The notes beneath the pieces were generated by a model, which saw nothing but the letters and a program-made list of their open reading frames with translations, was not told the origin of the DNA and did no database searches. The position numbers and the translations under genes are program-made. Source: Paenirhizobium naphthalenivorans (GTDB lineage Bacteria > Pseudomonadota > Alphaproteobacteria > Rhizobiales > Rhizobiaceae). Taken from it: a stretch of 64,000 nt of DNA. The stretch is from NCBI RefSeq assembly GCF_007992095.1, contig NZ_BJZP01000006.1, positions 162,147 to 226,146 on the forward strand, read 5' to 3'. Positions 1 to 7,922 of the stretch are shown here, one piece after another. Position 1 is the first letter of the stretch; every line of letters starts with the position of its first letter.

Positions 1-459
1 CGCCGCCGCTTTCATGACGGCGGCAACGATGTTCTGGTAACCCGTGCAGCGGCAGAGATTGCCCGAAAGAACATCGCGCACCTCCTCCTCTGTGGGATCG
101 GGCGTATCGCGCAGAAAGGCCTCGAAGGTCATGACGACGCCCGGCGTGCAGAAGCCGCATTGCAGTCCGTGTTCCTCGTGCATGGCCTGCTGCAGCGGGC
201 TCAGGCCTATTCCACCCACCGCCTCGATCGTCGTGATCTCGTGCCCTTCCATCTGGACGGCATAGGTCAGGCAGGCCCGTGCCGGCTGGTCGTCTATCAG
301 GACGGTGCAAGCCCCGCAGACTCCATGCTCGCAGCCGACATGCGTTCCAGTCAGGCCGAAATCCTCACGCAGAACGTCGGCGAGCAGTTTGCGCGGTTCC
401 ACCATCGCCTCGCGGGTTTCGCCGTTTACGGTCAGATATATCAATCGGGCGTCGCTCAT
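1..459 (-). CDS. (2Fe-2S)-binding small subunit of a molybdenum hydroxylase (CoxS/XdhA type), 3' end cut by window edge
   Basis: Iron-sulfur subunit that passes electrons from a molybdopterin large subunit to the FAD subunit in xanthine dehydrogenase/CO dehydrogenase-family enzymes in the cytoplasm. All 153 visible residues start at ATG 459. A plant-type ferredoxin cluster is seen at C43, C48, C51 and C63 (motif GCEHGVCGAC). The second [2Fe-2S] cluster is seen as CGFCTPG (C101, C104) and NLCRCTGY (C136, C138). Family members are about 155-165 residues, so only the last few residues should be missing. Its ATG overlaps the TGA of the FAD subunit gene (ATGA), showing translational coupling. The large catalytic subunit is expected just left of the window. 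The substrate cannot be read from this subunit. Confidence 0.93.
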   Translation of the reverse strand, partial: MSDARLIYLTVNGETREAMVEPRKLLADVLREDFGLTGTHVGCEHGVCGACTVLIDDQPARACLTYAVQMEGHEITTIEAVGGIGLSPLQQAMHEEHGLQCGFCTPGVVMTFEAFLRDTPDPTEEEVRDVLSGNLCRCTGYQNIVAAVMKAAA

Positions 460-1334
460 GCTGTCTCTCCACGTGCCCGCGCCAGCGCCGCCGCCAGCGC
501 CTTTTCCATGAGCGATGCGGCCACTTCCCGGCGAAAAACCGCCGGGATCGACACGCTGTCCTCAGGGGAGAGGGATTGCGCAGCGAAGGTGGAAACGCCG
601 GCGATCCACTTTTCGGTTGGTATCGCCCCGGCTTCTGCCACCGCCGACACATCAAGCCGTAGCGGCACGGAGCCGACGCCGCCAAACGCCATCTCCAGAG
701 ATGCCAGCCTGTGGTCGCTGTCCAACAGCAGCGTCACCGCAACTGCGACTATGGCGAAATCGCCACGCCGACGGCTGAAAAGCTCGAAGGCCCAACCCGA
801 ATTCGCCGCCAAGCGGGGAAAGCGGACAGAGGTAACCATCTCGCCATCCCGGACATCGACCGTCATCACGGACCGGAAAAAATCGGCGGCATCGATCTCG
901 CGCTGTCCGGCAAGCCCGCGTACCACGATCTTGGCCCCGCCCAGAACCGCGATCAGCGGCAATTGCGCGGCGGGATCCGCATGAACCAGACTGCCCCCCA
1001 GCGTGCCGCGCTGGCGGATCGCATAGTGCCCGATCGTCGCCGCTGCGGCAGCCAGCAAAGGATGAACCCGGCGGACTTCCAGTGCTGTCGCCACCCGCTG
1101 ATGCCGGGTTAGCGCACCGATTTCCAGCACACCGTCCGAGACACGTATGAAGTCGAGCTCCACGAGGTCGTTCAGGTCGACCAGATGCTCTGGCCGGGCG
1201 AGCCGCATGTTCAGCATCGGGCCAAGGCTCTGCCCACCCGCGATTGGCTTGGCATGGTCGCCGTACCGCGCGAGCAGGCCAAGCGCCGCCTCCAGAGTTT
1301 GCGGTCGATGGTAGTCGAATGACGCCGGTTTCAT
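456..1334 (-). CDS. FAD-binding medium subunit of a molybdenum hydroxylase (CoxM/CutM type)
   Basis: 292 residues, the normal length for the FAD subunit (FAD_binding_5 followed by CO_deh_flav_C). The N-terminal FAD motif AGGQSLGPMLNMR is at residues 32-44 and the second pyrophosphate motif RGTLGGSLVHADP is near residue 110, both diagnostic of the xanthine-dehydrogenase/CO-dehydrogenase medium subunit. It lies 4 bases after the ABC ATPase gene and overlaps the 2Fe-2S subunit gene by ATGA, so it belongs to the same transcription unit as the upstream sugar-type ABC transporter. I infer a three-subunit Mo hydroxylase acting on the compound the transporter imports, probably an aldehyde, purine-like or heteroaromatic compound. 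The actual substrate is unknown. Confidence 0.93.
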   Translation of the reverse strand: MKPASFDYHRPQTLEAALGLLARYGDHAKPIAGGQSLGPMLNMRLARPEHLVDLNDLVELDFIRVSDGVLEIGALTRHQRVATALEVRRVHPLLAAAAATIGHYAIRQRGTLGGSLVHADPAAQLPLIAVLGGAKIVVRGLAGQREIDAADFFRSVMTVDVRDGEMVTSVRFPRLAANSGWAFELFSRRRGDFAIVAVAVTLLLDSDHRLASLEMAFGGVGSVPLRLDVSAVAEAGAIPTEKWIAGVSTFAAQSLSPEDSVSIPAVFRREVAASLMEKALAAALARARGETA

Positions 1335-1338
1335 CCCG

Positions 1339-2436
1339 CTATCCGATCAGGCTCATCTCGCTGTCGGCGTCGAAGACGTGCAATCTGCTCGTATTCGCCG
1401 ACAGCTTGATCTGGTCGCCATAGTTGTGACGCAGGTCCTTGTTGATCCGGAAGAACAGCTCCTCGCCCTCAACCTTCAGGCCGAGGAACTGGTCGGAGCC
1501 GACCGGAAGCACCGAGGTCACCGTGCCGGCGATCACTTCACCAGCCGCAGGCTCGGCGCGCTCATCAACGTCTTCCGCACGAATGCCAAGCTTCACCTTG
1601 CGACCGTCGCAATTCAAAAGCTCCTTGCTACGCTCGGGCGCGATATCGAGCCGCGTTTCCCCGCGCACGAATGTCACCTTGTCGCCCTTCACGCTCAGCA
1701 CGCCATCAAGATAATTGATCGGCGGATTGCCGAGGAACGACGCGACGAAGGTGTTTGCCGGATGTTCATAGATTTCGTCCGGTGTGCCGATCTGCTGCAC
1801 GCGCCCGTTCCGCATCACCACGATTCGGTCCGCGAGCGTAAGCGCCTCCGCCTGGTCATGGGTGACGTAGACGAAGGTGGTCTGCATGCTGCGGTGCAGT
1901 TCCTTGATCTCGGCGCGCATGGAAATGCGCAGCGCCGCATCCAGGTTCGACAGCGGTTCATCCATGAGGAAAACCGCCGGCTTGCGCACCATCGCGCGTC
2001 CAAGCGCGACGCGCTGCCGCTGTCCGCCGGAAAGCTGGCTCGGTCGCCGATCGAGCAAATGGGTGATCTCCAGCCGCTGCGCCGCGTCACGCACCCGACG
2101 GTCGATGTCGTCCTTCGGGTGTTTGCGCATCAATAGGCCGAAAGCGATGTTCTCGTAGACCGTCTTGTGCGGGTAGAGCGCGTAGCTCTGGAACACCATC
2201 GCCACGTCGCGATGATGCGGTGGTGTGTAGTTCACCGTCTCCTCGTCGAAGAAGAGGTTGCCTTCGGTGACTTCTTCAAGTCCGGCGATCATGTTGAGGG
2301 TCGTCGACTTGCCGCAACCGGAAGGGCCGAGCAGGACGACGAACTCCTTGTCCTTGATCTCGAGATTGAGATTCTCGAGCGCGACAAACCCGTTCGGATA
2401 GCGCTTGGATGCGTTTTCAAAAAGAATGCGGGCCAC
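1339..2436 (-). CDS. ABC transporter ATP-binding protein, carbohydrate (UgpC/MalK) family
   Basis: 365-residue ATPase of the CUT1 class that energises a sugar/polyol importer at the inner membrane. Walker [10 protein letters not shown] is at residues 37-45, the signature LSGGQRQRV near 136, Walker [13 protein letters not shown] follows, and the switch His lies in YVTHDQAEA. The roughly 120-residue C-terminal part is the TOBE/OB regulatory domain typical of MalK/UgpC. The gene sits 14 bases after the second permease gene and 4 bases before the Mo-hydroxylase FAD subunit. The family assignment is firm; the transported solute is not identified. Confidence 0.95.
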   Translation of the reverse strand: MARILFENASKRYPNGFVALENLNLEIKDKEFVVLLGPSGCGKSTTLNMIAGLEEVTEGNLFFDEETVNYTPPHHRDVAMVFQSYALYPHKTVYENIAFGLLMRKHPKDDIDRRVRDAAQRLEITHLLDRRPSQLSGGQRQRVALGRAMVRKPAVFLMDEPLSNLDAALRISMRAEIKELHRSMQTTFVYVTHDQAEALTLADRIVVMRNGRVQQIGTPDEIYEHPANTFVASFLGNPPINYLDGVLSVKGDKVTFVRGETRLDIAPERSKELLNCDGRKVKLGIRAEDVDERAEPAAGEVIAGTVTSVLPVGSDQFLGLKVEGEELFFRINKDLRHNYGDQIKLSANTSRLHVFDADSEMSLIG

Positions 2437-2450
2437 TGGCGAACTCCCTG

Positions 2451-3428
2451 TTAACCCTTCACCGCGCCGGCTGTCAGGCCGGAGACGATGTAGCGTTCGA
2501 AGATGATAGCGACGATCACCGGCGGCACGATCGCGAGAAGACCCGCCGCGTTGATGAATGAGAAGCTGATGGTGAAGTCGGACGTGAATGATGCCAGGAC
2601 GATCGGCAGCGTCTGGGACTGCGCCGTCTGGGTGAACATCAGCGCCAGAAGGAACTCGTTCCAGCTGGTCAGGAAGGCAAACAGGATCACGGCGACCAGC
2701 GAAGGAAGGGCGAGTGGCAAATACACTTTGGTCATCGCCTGGAAACGCGAGCAGCCGTCGACGCGCGCCGCCTTGTCCAGCTCATCCGGAAGCCCCTCGA
2801 AGTACTGGATCAGGATGAACACCGTGAACGGCACGGTGATTGCCAGATAGGTGACGACGAGCGACATTATGTTGTCGAGCAGGCCGAGATTCTTGATGAC
2901 CAGGAAGAACGGCACGACCAGCGCGATATCGGGAATTACCCGCGTCGTCAGAATGAAATAGACAGACCCGGATCGTCCCAGGAAGCGGATCTTCGCCATG
3001 GCATAGGCCGCAGGAACGCCGACCAGCAGATTCATGATGACCACCAAGGTCGCCACAACAAAGCTGTTGAGCATGGCCGGCAACAGGTTGCGCGCCGTCG
3101 AGGGAATATAGTTGCCCGAGGCAGGATCCTGCTTGTTGCGGGTCTCATAAGTCACCTCCTCGGCGCCAGCCGAGAAGATCGCCCTGAAGTTCTTCAGCGT
3201 CGGCTGGTCGGGCAGCCAATGCGGAGGCACAGACACGATCTCGGCCTCGGTCTGAAGTGAAGAGGATACGAGCCAGCCGACAGGCGCCAGGACGACGAAC
3301 AGGATGACCAGCGAACCGAGCAGGATAACGCCGCGATGCAACCATCTGAAGATCTCGCCGCGCCGCTTGTAGTCGATGCCGCTCGGCCGGACCGGCTTGC
3401 TGGCAGGATTTTGCTGAATGGTTCCCAT
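2451..3428 (-). CDS. ABC transporter permease, carbohydrate (MalG/UgpE-like)
   Basis: 325-residue inner-membrane permease of the CUT1 family. A cytoplasmic N-terminus is followed by a first membrane helix (about residues 32-55), a long periplasmic loop and five further helices. The cytoplasmic EAA loop that docks on the ATPase is visible as DELDKAARVDGCSRFQ. The ATG at 3428 has a GGAG ribosome site and lies 1 base after the stop of the partner permease gene, so the two are almost certainly co-translated. The loop between helices 1 and 2 is long for the family. It pairs with the 3430-4344 permease and the 4565-5893 binding protein. Confidence 0.94.
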   Translation of the reverse strand: MGTIQQNPASKPVRPSGIDYKRRGEIFRWLHRGVILLGSLVILFVVLAPVGWLVSSSLQTEAEIVSVPPHWLPDQPTLKNFRAIFSAGAEEVTYETRNKQDPASGNYIPSTARNLLPAMLNSFVVATLVVIMNLLVGVPAAYAMAKIRFLGRSGSVYFILTTRVIPDIALVVPFFLVIKNLGLLDNIMSLVVTYLAITVPFTVFILIQYFEGLPDELDKAARVDGCSRFQAMTKVYLPLALPSLVAVILFAFLTSWNEFLLALMFTQTAQSQTLPIVLASFTSDFTISFSFINAAGLLAIVPPVIVAIIFERYIVSGLTAGAVKG

Positions 3429-3429
3429 G

Positions 3430-4344
3430 CTAGACGCTCCTGCCGAGGGTTCTGATGATGAAATAGGCGAGCGCGAACGTCACCAGCGCCAGCAGGTAGG
3501 ACATCGCGGCGCCCGTGCCGAAGGACAGGTTGCGGAATGTCTGGACGTAGATCTCCCAGGACAGGACATGCGACGCCGTGCCCGGGCCGCCTTCGGTCAG
3601 AATGAAGAAGAGATCGAAGTGCCGGATCGCCATCATCGTCTCGTAGATCATGACGAGCATGAACCCGGTCCGCATCGAGGGAAGCGTCACATGGATGAAG
3701 CGCTGCCACAATGGTGCGCCATCGACGCGGGCGGCTTGGTAGAGGTCCTGCGGAATGGATTTCAGCGACACCAGCAGCAGGATCGTCGCCAGCGGCACTT
3801 CCTTCCAGACGAAGGCATTGGCAATCAGCGGCAGGGTCTTGTGCTGGTCGCCGAGCCAGATCATGTACTTGTCGATAAAATCCAGCTGATAAAGCAGGCC
3901 GTTGAGAGCGCCGTAGCCGGAATCGTAGATCCATTTCCACATCAGCGCGTCGGCGACATAGGGAATAGCCCACGGGATCAGCAGCACCGTGCTGACCAGC
4001 CTGCGGCCTCGGAAGGTCTCGTTCAGCAGCAGAGCAGCCAGAAGCGCCAGCACCGTGATGGCCGTCACCGAGATGACGGTGAAGGATACCGTGCGCAATA
4101 CGGCGGTCCAGAACAAATCGTCGCCGAAGAGTTCCAGATAGTTGTCGAACCAGACAAAGGGCGTGCGATTGGGACGGGTCAGCTTGATCTGAAAGAAGCT
4201 GAGATAGAACGAGTATGCGATCGGGAAGACTGCGACGAGCCCGAGAACGGCCATGACCGGTGCTATGAAGAGATACGCCGTGCGTTCCTCATAGCCGAAA
4301 TGCCGTCGCAAGCTTGTGGCCATTCCCGCTGTTGTCTTCATCAT
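3430..4344 (-). CDS. ABC transporter permease, carbohydrate (MalF/UgpA-like)
   Basis: 304-residue six-helix permease. The EAA loop is PQDLYQAARVDGAPLWQRF, and the N-terminal helix begins near AYLFIAPVMAVLGL, as is usual in UgpA-like subunits. I chose ATG 4344 (tandem ATG-ATG) because the longer open frame begins at a TTG inside what looks like the ribosome-binding region. A 220-base gap separates it from the binding-protein gene upstream; this gap carries a stem-loop (4529-4549) that should lower permease expression relative to the binding protein. It forms the heterodimeric channel with the next gene. Confidence 0.92.
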   Translation of the reverse strand: MMKTTAGMATSLRRHFGYEERTAYLFIAPVMAVLGLVAVFPIAYSFYLSFFQIKLTRPNRTPFVWFDNYLELFGDDLFWTAVLRTVSFTVISVTAITVLALLAALLLNETFRGRRLVSTVLLIPWAIPYVADALMWKWIYDSGYGALNGLLYQLDFIDKYMIWLGDQHKTLPLIANAFVWKEVPLATILLLVSLKSIPQDLYQAARVDGAPLWQRFIHVTLPSMRTGFMLVMIYETMMAIRHFDLFFILTEGGPGTASHVLSWEIYVQTFRNLSFGTGAAMSYLLALVTFALAYFIIRTLGRSV

Positions 4345-4528
4345 GATCCGGAGATCCCCCGTCAACTTACGGCCGCGAACAGATGGCCGAGTTCGATTTC
4401 ACGCGCCCGCAGAAGGCACGCGATACGTCTGATAAAATCCAATGAGTTCGACCCTTTGCCCGCCTGGCGGGATAATGCGTCGCTCGCGGCATCGAAGACC
4501 GGCAACCGCCGGCCGAGCTGAAGTGAGC

Positions 4529-4549
4529 GGCCCGTCCTCGTCACGGGCC
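4529..4549 (-). terminator. Intercistronic stem-loop 3' of the sugar-binding-protein gene
   Basis: Perfect 7-base arms GGCCCGT / ACGGGCC with a 7-base loop, 16 bases beyond the binding-protein stop codon and upstream of the permease genes. There is no T-run, so I read it as an mRNA-stabilising or partially terminating hairpin rather than a full terminator. The rest of the 4345-4564 gap shows nothing I can name. Confidence 0.5.
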
Positions 4550-4564
4550 ACTCCGGTCCGCCCC

Positions 4565-5893
4565 TTAAGATTGAGACTTAAGGTCGTCCCATTCCTCGCC
4601 CGCTTTCTTCAGGGCATCCGCGGGAGTGGCATTGCCAAGGATCGCCGACTGCCATGCCGCGCCGTTGACTTCGCTCCAGTCGCCGAACCAGGGCGTAATG
4701 ACGTCCTTCTTCTGGGCCAGAGTCTGCTGCTTCTGGATCATCTCCACGTCGCCATACTTGTTGTAGGCGGCGCGCACATCGGCGTCCTCGAACAACGGCT
4801 TGACGCCGAAACCGGAGCCGAGGTCGAGGAAAAGCAGCTTCTGGAACATGTACTGGCCGTTCGCCTTGCCACCGAACCACTCGATCAGCTTGGCTGCATT
4901 GTCGGAGCGCGCCTTGTCGGCGGCAGCCTGCGCGGACATGCCGTGGAAGCGCATCCAGCCGACCGTCGCATGCGAGCCGTTGGCGCCCATCGGCATCAAC
5001 GCCTGTTTTGCGCGGCCGGCGATCTGCGACTGGCCAGGGTCATTCAGCATCGCAAGGCGATACTTCGGCAGCATCGCAAAGGCGTGATTGCCGGCGGCGA
5101 AGGCCTTCAGCCCATTGAGTTCGCCGGTTTCGACGCAACCCGGCGAAACGATCTTGTGCTTGCTGACGGCATCGACGACCCACTGGAGGGCGGAAAGGGC
5201 CCCGCCCTTCTCCTCCTGCATGATCGAATCTCCCTTGTCGTCGGTGAAACGGCCGCCATGCGAGAAGACCATCGCCGACATGAACTCGATCAGCCAGCTT
5301 TCCTTGGCCATGGCGAGCATCATCGGGAATTCGGCAATACCCTTTTCCTTCATCACCAGCGCCTGCTCGACGAGCTCGTCCCAACTTGCGGGAGGAGCCG
5401 AGAAACCGGCGGCGGAGAGCTTTTCCGCATCGTAGATGAAGCCCATATAGTCGGTATAATAGGTGAGGCCGTACTGCTCACCCTTGTAGGTCATGGAGTC
5501 GGTGCAGAAGGCCTCCGCATCGCTGTTATAGGCCATCAGGTTGTCGTAGGCGTTGATCGGAGCGATCCACTTGGCTTCCGCCCATTCCGGCAGCCAGGCG
5601 TCGGATACCCACAGGACGTCCATCGGCGCGGCGCCGACGAACTTGGTGACCATCGCGTCGCGATACTGTGCCCAGGGCGCATTCGCGTAGTCGACAGTCA
5701 GACCGCTGGCCTTTTCGAAAGCGGCGATGTGGCTCTTCACCAGATCCACTGCCGCCGACCATGTTTGGTAGTTGATCGAATTGCCTGCGGCAAACGCGCC
5801 CATGCCCGGCAACGCCAGCGCAGCGCCTCCGGCCAGGGCCGAAGTCTTGAGAAACTCGCGCCGTCCGATCGCGCGTCCAAACCCAGTTTTCAT
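4565..5893 (-). CDS. Extracellular solute (sugar)-binding protein, ABC importer, Tat-exported
   Basis: 442-residue periplasmic family-1 solute-binding protein that captures the substrate for the CUT1 importer. The N-terminus has a twin-arginine signal, GRREFLKTSALAGGAALAL, followed by an AxA-type cleavage region around residues 33-36, so it is probably exported folded. The mature protein has the usual SBP_bac_1 features (GLTVDYANAPW near 45-60, hinge sequences, C-terminal aromatic-rich part). It is the first gene of the operon. A perfect palindrome at 5993-6008 lies about 100 bases upstream, matching another next to the TetR gene, so TetR control is likely. The ligand is unknown. Confidence 0.93.
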   Translation of the reverse strand: MKTGFGRAIGRREFLKTSALAGGAALALPGMGAFAAGNSINYQTWSAAVDLVKSHIAAFEKASGLTVDYANAPWAQYRDAMVTKFVGAAPMDVLWVSDAWLPEWAEAKWIAPINAYDNLMAYNSDAEAFCTDSMTYKGEQYGLTYYTDYMGFIYDAEKLSAAGFSAPPASWDELVEQALVMKEKGIAEFPMMLAMAKESWLIEFMSAMVFSHGGRFTDDKGDSIMQEEKGGALSALQWVVDAVSKHKIVSPGCVETGELNGLKAFAAGNHAFAMLPKYRLAMLNDPGQSQIAGRAKQALMPMGANGSHATVGWMRFHGMSAQAAADKARSDNAAKLIEWFGGKANGQYMFQKLLFLDLGSGFGVKPLFEDADVRAAYNKYGDVEMIQKQQTLAQKKDVITPWFGDWSEVNGAAWQSAILGNATPADALKKAGEEWDDLKSQS

Positions 5894-5992
5894 CCGTGTC
5901 TTCCCCTTTTTATATCGAAACCGCGCCTGCCACCGCCCAGAACCGTGGAGGCATTTCCAATCTCGATAAAAAAGCTAACAGCGATTTAGTTT

Positions 5993-6008
5993 GTCGTCAA
6001 TTGACGAC
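5993..6008. promoter_or_regulatory. Palindromic operator, copy 1 (TetR-type), upstream of the sugar ABC operon
   Basis: GTCGTCAATTGACGAC is a perfect 16-base palindrome about 100 bases upstream of the binding-protein ATG. Its 14-base core TCGTCAATTGACGA recurs exactly at 6847-6860, on the other side of the tetR gene. Two identical palindromes flanking a TetR gene, each in front of a transcription unit, make it the likely TetR operator. Nothing else is evident in the 5894-6067 gap. Confidence 0.75.
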
Positions 6009-6067
6009 TTTCGTTTAAGTCACGGCTTTCCAGAGGGCGTTTCACACAACCAAAACCAGGTCCAAAT

Positions 6068-6757
6068 TCACTCGAACTGCGCGACCATGGCGTCAAAGCC
6101 GCTGAGAAACGAACGGACATGCATGTCGACGACCTGAGCCTGCGGTGTGGTCAGGCTCGCGCGGTAAATATGGCGACGGATGCCGTAGTGCGAGAGCGCG
6201 CCGTGGATGGTCCAGCCGATTTCATGGATCGCCTCCGGTTCCATGCCGAGCCGAATGCCGCGCTCGCGCGCTGTTTCGGTGACGATCGTCTCCGTCAGCT
6301 TGGTGATGATCGAGGAGATATAGTTCGGCGCCATATCGGCTTCGGCGAGCGAAGAGTAGAGGAAAAGCCGCAGCCACCGTCGTCCGAGCACCGTATCGAG
6401 GTAATCATTGTAGAAATCGTTGAGGCGATCACGCATTGGCCGAGAGCGATCACTCAGTTCGGCGAACCAGACTGCCTGGAAAGGTCCCAGGATTGCGGTG
6501 TCATAGACCTCCCTCAGCAGATCTTCCTTTGTCGGGAAAAAGCGGTAGAGCAGCCGTTGCGAGATACCGCATTCGGCCGCGAGTGCCCGCGTTTGCGCCG
6601 TCAGACCGTATTCGGCAAACAGTTCGGTCGCCTTTTCCAGGATCTGCGCGCGCCGCTCGGCATAGGGCATGCGCTTTTCCTTCTTCTTGCCCTTGGCCAC
6701 GCCTGTCTGTCCCGCGCCGGTTTGACTTCCTCGCAAATTGGTGGATTTCGCCTTCAA
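6068..6757 (-). CDS. TetR/AcrR family transcriptional regulator
   Basis: 229-residue one-component regulator. A basic N-terminal arm (KGKKKEKR) precedes the TetR helix-turn-helix, with AQILEKATELFAEYG as helix 1 and CGISQRLLYRFFPTKEDLL as the recognition segment (about residues 60-80). The remainder is an all-helical ligand domain. The called start is TTG 6757, preceded by GAGG. An internal ATG at 6670 with an AAGGA site is an equally plausible start and would give 200 residues without the basic arm. Its likely targets are the palindromes at 5993-6008 and 6846-6860, giving autoregulation plus control of the ABC/Mo-hydroxylase operon and the NIPSNAP gene. The inducer is unknown. Confidence 0.9.
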   Translation of the reverse strand: MKAKSTNLRGSQTGAGQTGVAKGKKKEKRMPYAERRAQILEKATELFAEYGLTAQTRALAAECGISQRLLYRFFPTKEDLLREVYDTAILGPFQAVWFAELSDRSRPMRDRLNDFYNDYLDTVLGRRWLRLFLYSSLAEADMAPNYISSIITKLTETIVTETARERGIRLGMEPEAIHEIGWTIHGALSHYGIRRHIYRASLTTPQAQVVDMHVRSFLSGFDAMVAQFE

Positions 6758-6845
6758 GTTATCCTCGCTCCCGACGTCAAGCGCCTTTAGGTCCTTGTCG
6801 ACTCATATCATCGAACCGCCTCCAACTATCAATACAGCACAATAT

Positions 6846-6860
6846 GTCGTCAATTGACGA
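6846..6860. promoter_or_regulatory. Palindromic operator, copy 2, between divergent tetR and NIPSNAP genes
   Basis: The core TCGTCAATTGACGA (6847-6860) is identical to the palindrome upstream of the ABC operon; the shared stretch extends to 15 bases here (preceding G, 6846). It lies about 90 bases in front of both tetR (leftward) and the NIPSNAP gene (rightward), as expected for autoregulation. Confidence 0.72.
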
Positions 6861-6864
6861 ACTA

Positions 6865-6952
6865 ATGTGCGATGTGCATGCTGCCGTCATTGGAGCCGGT
6901 ATCGCCGGACGTTCAAGTGACAATCGTTGAGGGAAGTCCAGATGATCTATGA
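6865..6952 (+). pseudogene. Decayed N-terminus of an FAD-dependent oxidoreductase (Rossmann remnant)
   Basis: Reading from ATG 6865 gives a classic dinucleotide-binding beta1-loop, HAAVIGAGIAG, which runs into a stop at 6930. One frame over, from 6911, the DNA encodes VQVTIVEGSPDDL and a stop, which is the usual beta2 strand with its terminal acidic residue. The helix that should lie between them is missing. This looks like an internal deletion plus frameshift in a DAO-type flavoenzyme. The tail of the remnant overlaps the ribosome site and start of the NIPSNAP gene. The interpretation rests on motif resemblance only. Confidence 0.5.
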
Positions 6953-7253
6953 GCAGCGCATTTACGAGATGAAGCCGGGCTCGGTCGGCGCGTTTTTGAA
7001 GGTCTATGAAGAGGAGGGCCTTGCCATAATCACCACATACGCAAAGCTCATCGGCTGTTGGACAAGCGAAAGCGGTACCTTGAACTCGGTCGTCTTCATC
7101 TGGGCCTATGAGGATTTCGGCCATCGCACCGCTCAGCGCGCCAAGATGGGCGCCGACCCGGCGTGGCAGGCCTTTGTACCGAAGATCCTGCCTTTCCTGG
7201 TCCATCAGGAGAGCCGCTTCCTGCTGCCCGCCGCATTTTCTCCACAGAACTGA
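6942..7253 (+). CDS. NIPSNAP family protein
   Basis: 103-residue single-domain NIPSNAP protein (ferredoxin-like alpha/beta-barrel fold, small, cytoplasmic). It begins MIYEQRIYEMKPGSVGAFL and carries the family's central segment with WTSESGTLN and FIWAYEDFGHR. ATG 6942 was chosen over the upstream TTG 6927 because GAGGGAAG lies 6 bases before it. The biochemical role of bacterial NIPSNAPs is poorly known; they often sit beside catabolic flavoenzymes, and here the gene follows a flavoenzyme remnant. A TetR-type operator precedes it. Two longer NIPSNAP genes occur elsewhere in the window (25011-25574 and 42071-42682). Confidence 0.88.
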   Translation: MIYEQRIYEMKPGSVGAFLKVYEEEGLAIITTYAKLIGCWTSESGTLNSVVFIWAYEDFGHRTAQRAKMGADPAWQAFVPKILPFLVHQESRFLLPAAFSPQN

Positions 7254-7255
7254 AG

Positions 7256-7357
7256 CCTGGCACATTGCTGGTTGTCGCACGCGCGGATCGGCATAAGGGC
7301 TTGAAGGACCAAGTGAAGGTTTTCATCCGGCTGTTTGATGATGATAGCAAGGCATGA
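7256..7357 (+). pseudogene. Possible C-terminal remnant of a LysR-type regulator
   Basis: The plus-strand frame just after the NIPSNAP stop encodes TLLVVARADRHKGLKDQVK followed by VFIRLFDDD and a stop at 7357. The pattern (hydrophobic strand, R-x-D, then a helix with V-x-x-F) resembles the last 30 residues of LysR effector domains. No start or DNA-binding domain is present. Weak evidence, offered as the only recognisable content of the 7254-7440 gap. Confidence 0.25.
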
Positions 7358-7446
7358 TCCGGCTCAAGTCGGCAGGATAATGCCAGCACCTGATTTCCCT
7401 CCGCCGAGCAACCACCAGCCTCCTCCATTTTCACCGCAAAAATCAA

Positions 7447-7470
7447 TGGCCGGTACCGAGACACCGGCCA
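7447..7470 (-). terminator. Rho-independent terminator ending the 15562-7489 operon
   Basis: On the minus strand TGGCCGGT and ACCGGCCA form a perfect 8-base stem with an 8-base loop, 19 bases after the cupin stop codon. It is followed by TTGATTTTTG, a T-rich tract, which fits an intrinsic terminator for the leftward operon. Confidence 0.7.
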
Positions 7471-7488
7471 ATCCATTCCTGTCGCGCT

Positions 7489-7836
7489 TCAAGGCTTCGG
7501 CACAACCGTCGCGAGCTTGCGGAAGGTCGAAAGGATTTCGAGTTGGCTGGCGACGCCCTTGGCGACGTGTACGATGGAGCCGGGGCCGATCTTCACCGGT
7601 TCGGATCCAGTCTGCGAATAGAGAGCTTCGCCCTCCGCCACGATGAAGGTTTCCTCCAGATCGCGGCCCGGATAGCTGTAGATGCCGGGTTCAGCCTTCC
7701 AAATTGCGACGATCGTACCGTTCTCGATGTCATCCTGCCAGATGGACCGCCTGTAGGAGCCGCTGTCGCGGCCCTCTGCCGGCACGCCGCGCGTCATATC
7801 GATGTCGTCGGAAATGTTGAAAATCGGCATGTTCAT
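7489..7836 (-). CDS. Cupin domain protein (DUF861/Cupin_3 family)
   Basis: 115-residue single-domain cupin. The conserved strand-turn-strand is visible as DLEETFIVAEGEALY (about 56-70) and the second cupin motif as IGPGSIVHVAKGV. ATG 7836 was chosen because GGAGA sits a few bases upstream; the longer open frame to 8268 runs inside the flavoenzyme gene and is spurious. Family members are related to EutQ/ureidoglycolate-type cupins and often accompany gamma-glutamylputrescine-oxidase-like flavoenzymes, as here. It is the last gene of the marR-led operon, followed by a terminator. A specific reaction cannot be assigned. Confidence 0.85.
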   Translation of the reverse strand: MNMPIFNISDDIDMTRGVPAEGRDSGSYRRSIWQDDIENGTIVAIWKAEPGIYSYPGRDLEETFIVAEGEALYSQTGSEPVKIGPGSIVHVAKGVASQLEILSTFRKLATVVPKP

Positions 7837-7922
7837 ATGGGGTCTCCGTGGTTGAAAGTGGTCGGCACCGCGGGCGAAAGCCTTGGCTTCCGCCGGCGTC
7901 ATCGGCGCGTTGATGGGAATGG

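Noticed and set aside
1378..2136. Plus-strand 252-codon frame opposite the ABC ATPase
   Set aside because: His- and Arg-rich antisense shadow of a gene with clear Walker motifs. Similar long antisense frames occur opposite most genes here, as expected in high-GC DNA.
4362..4544. 60-codon minus-strand frame between the binding-protein and permease genes
   Set aside because: No ribosome site, no family resemblance, and it spans the intercistronic hairpin.
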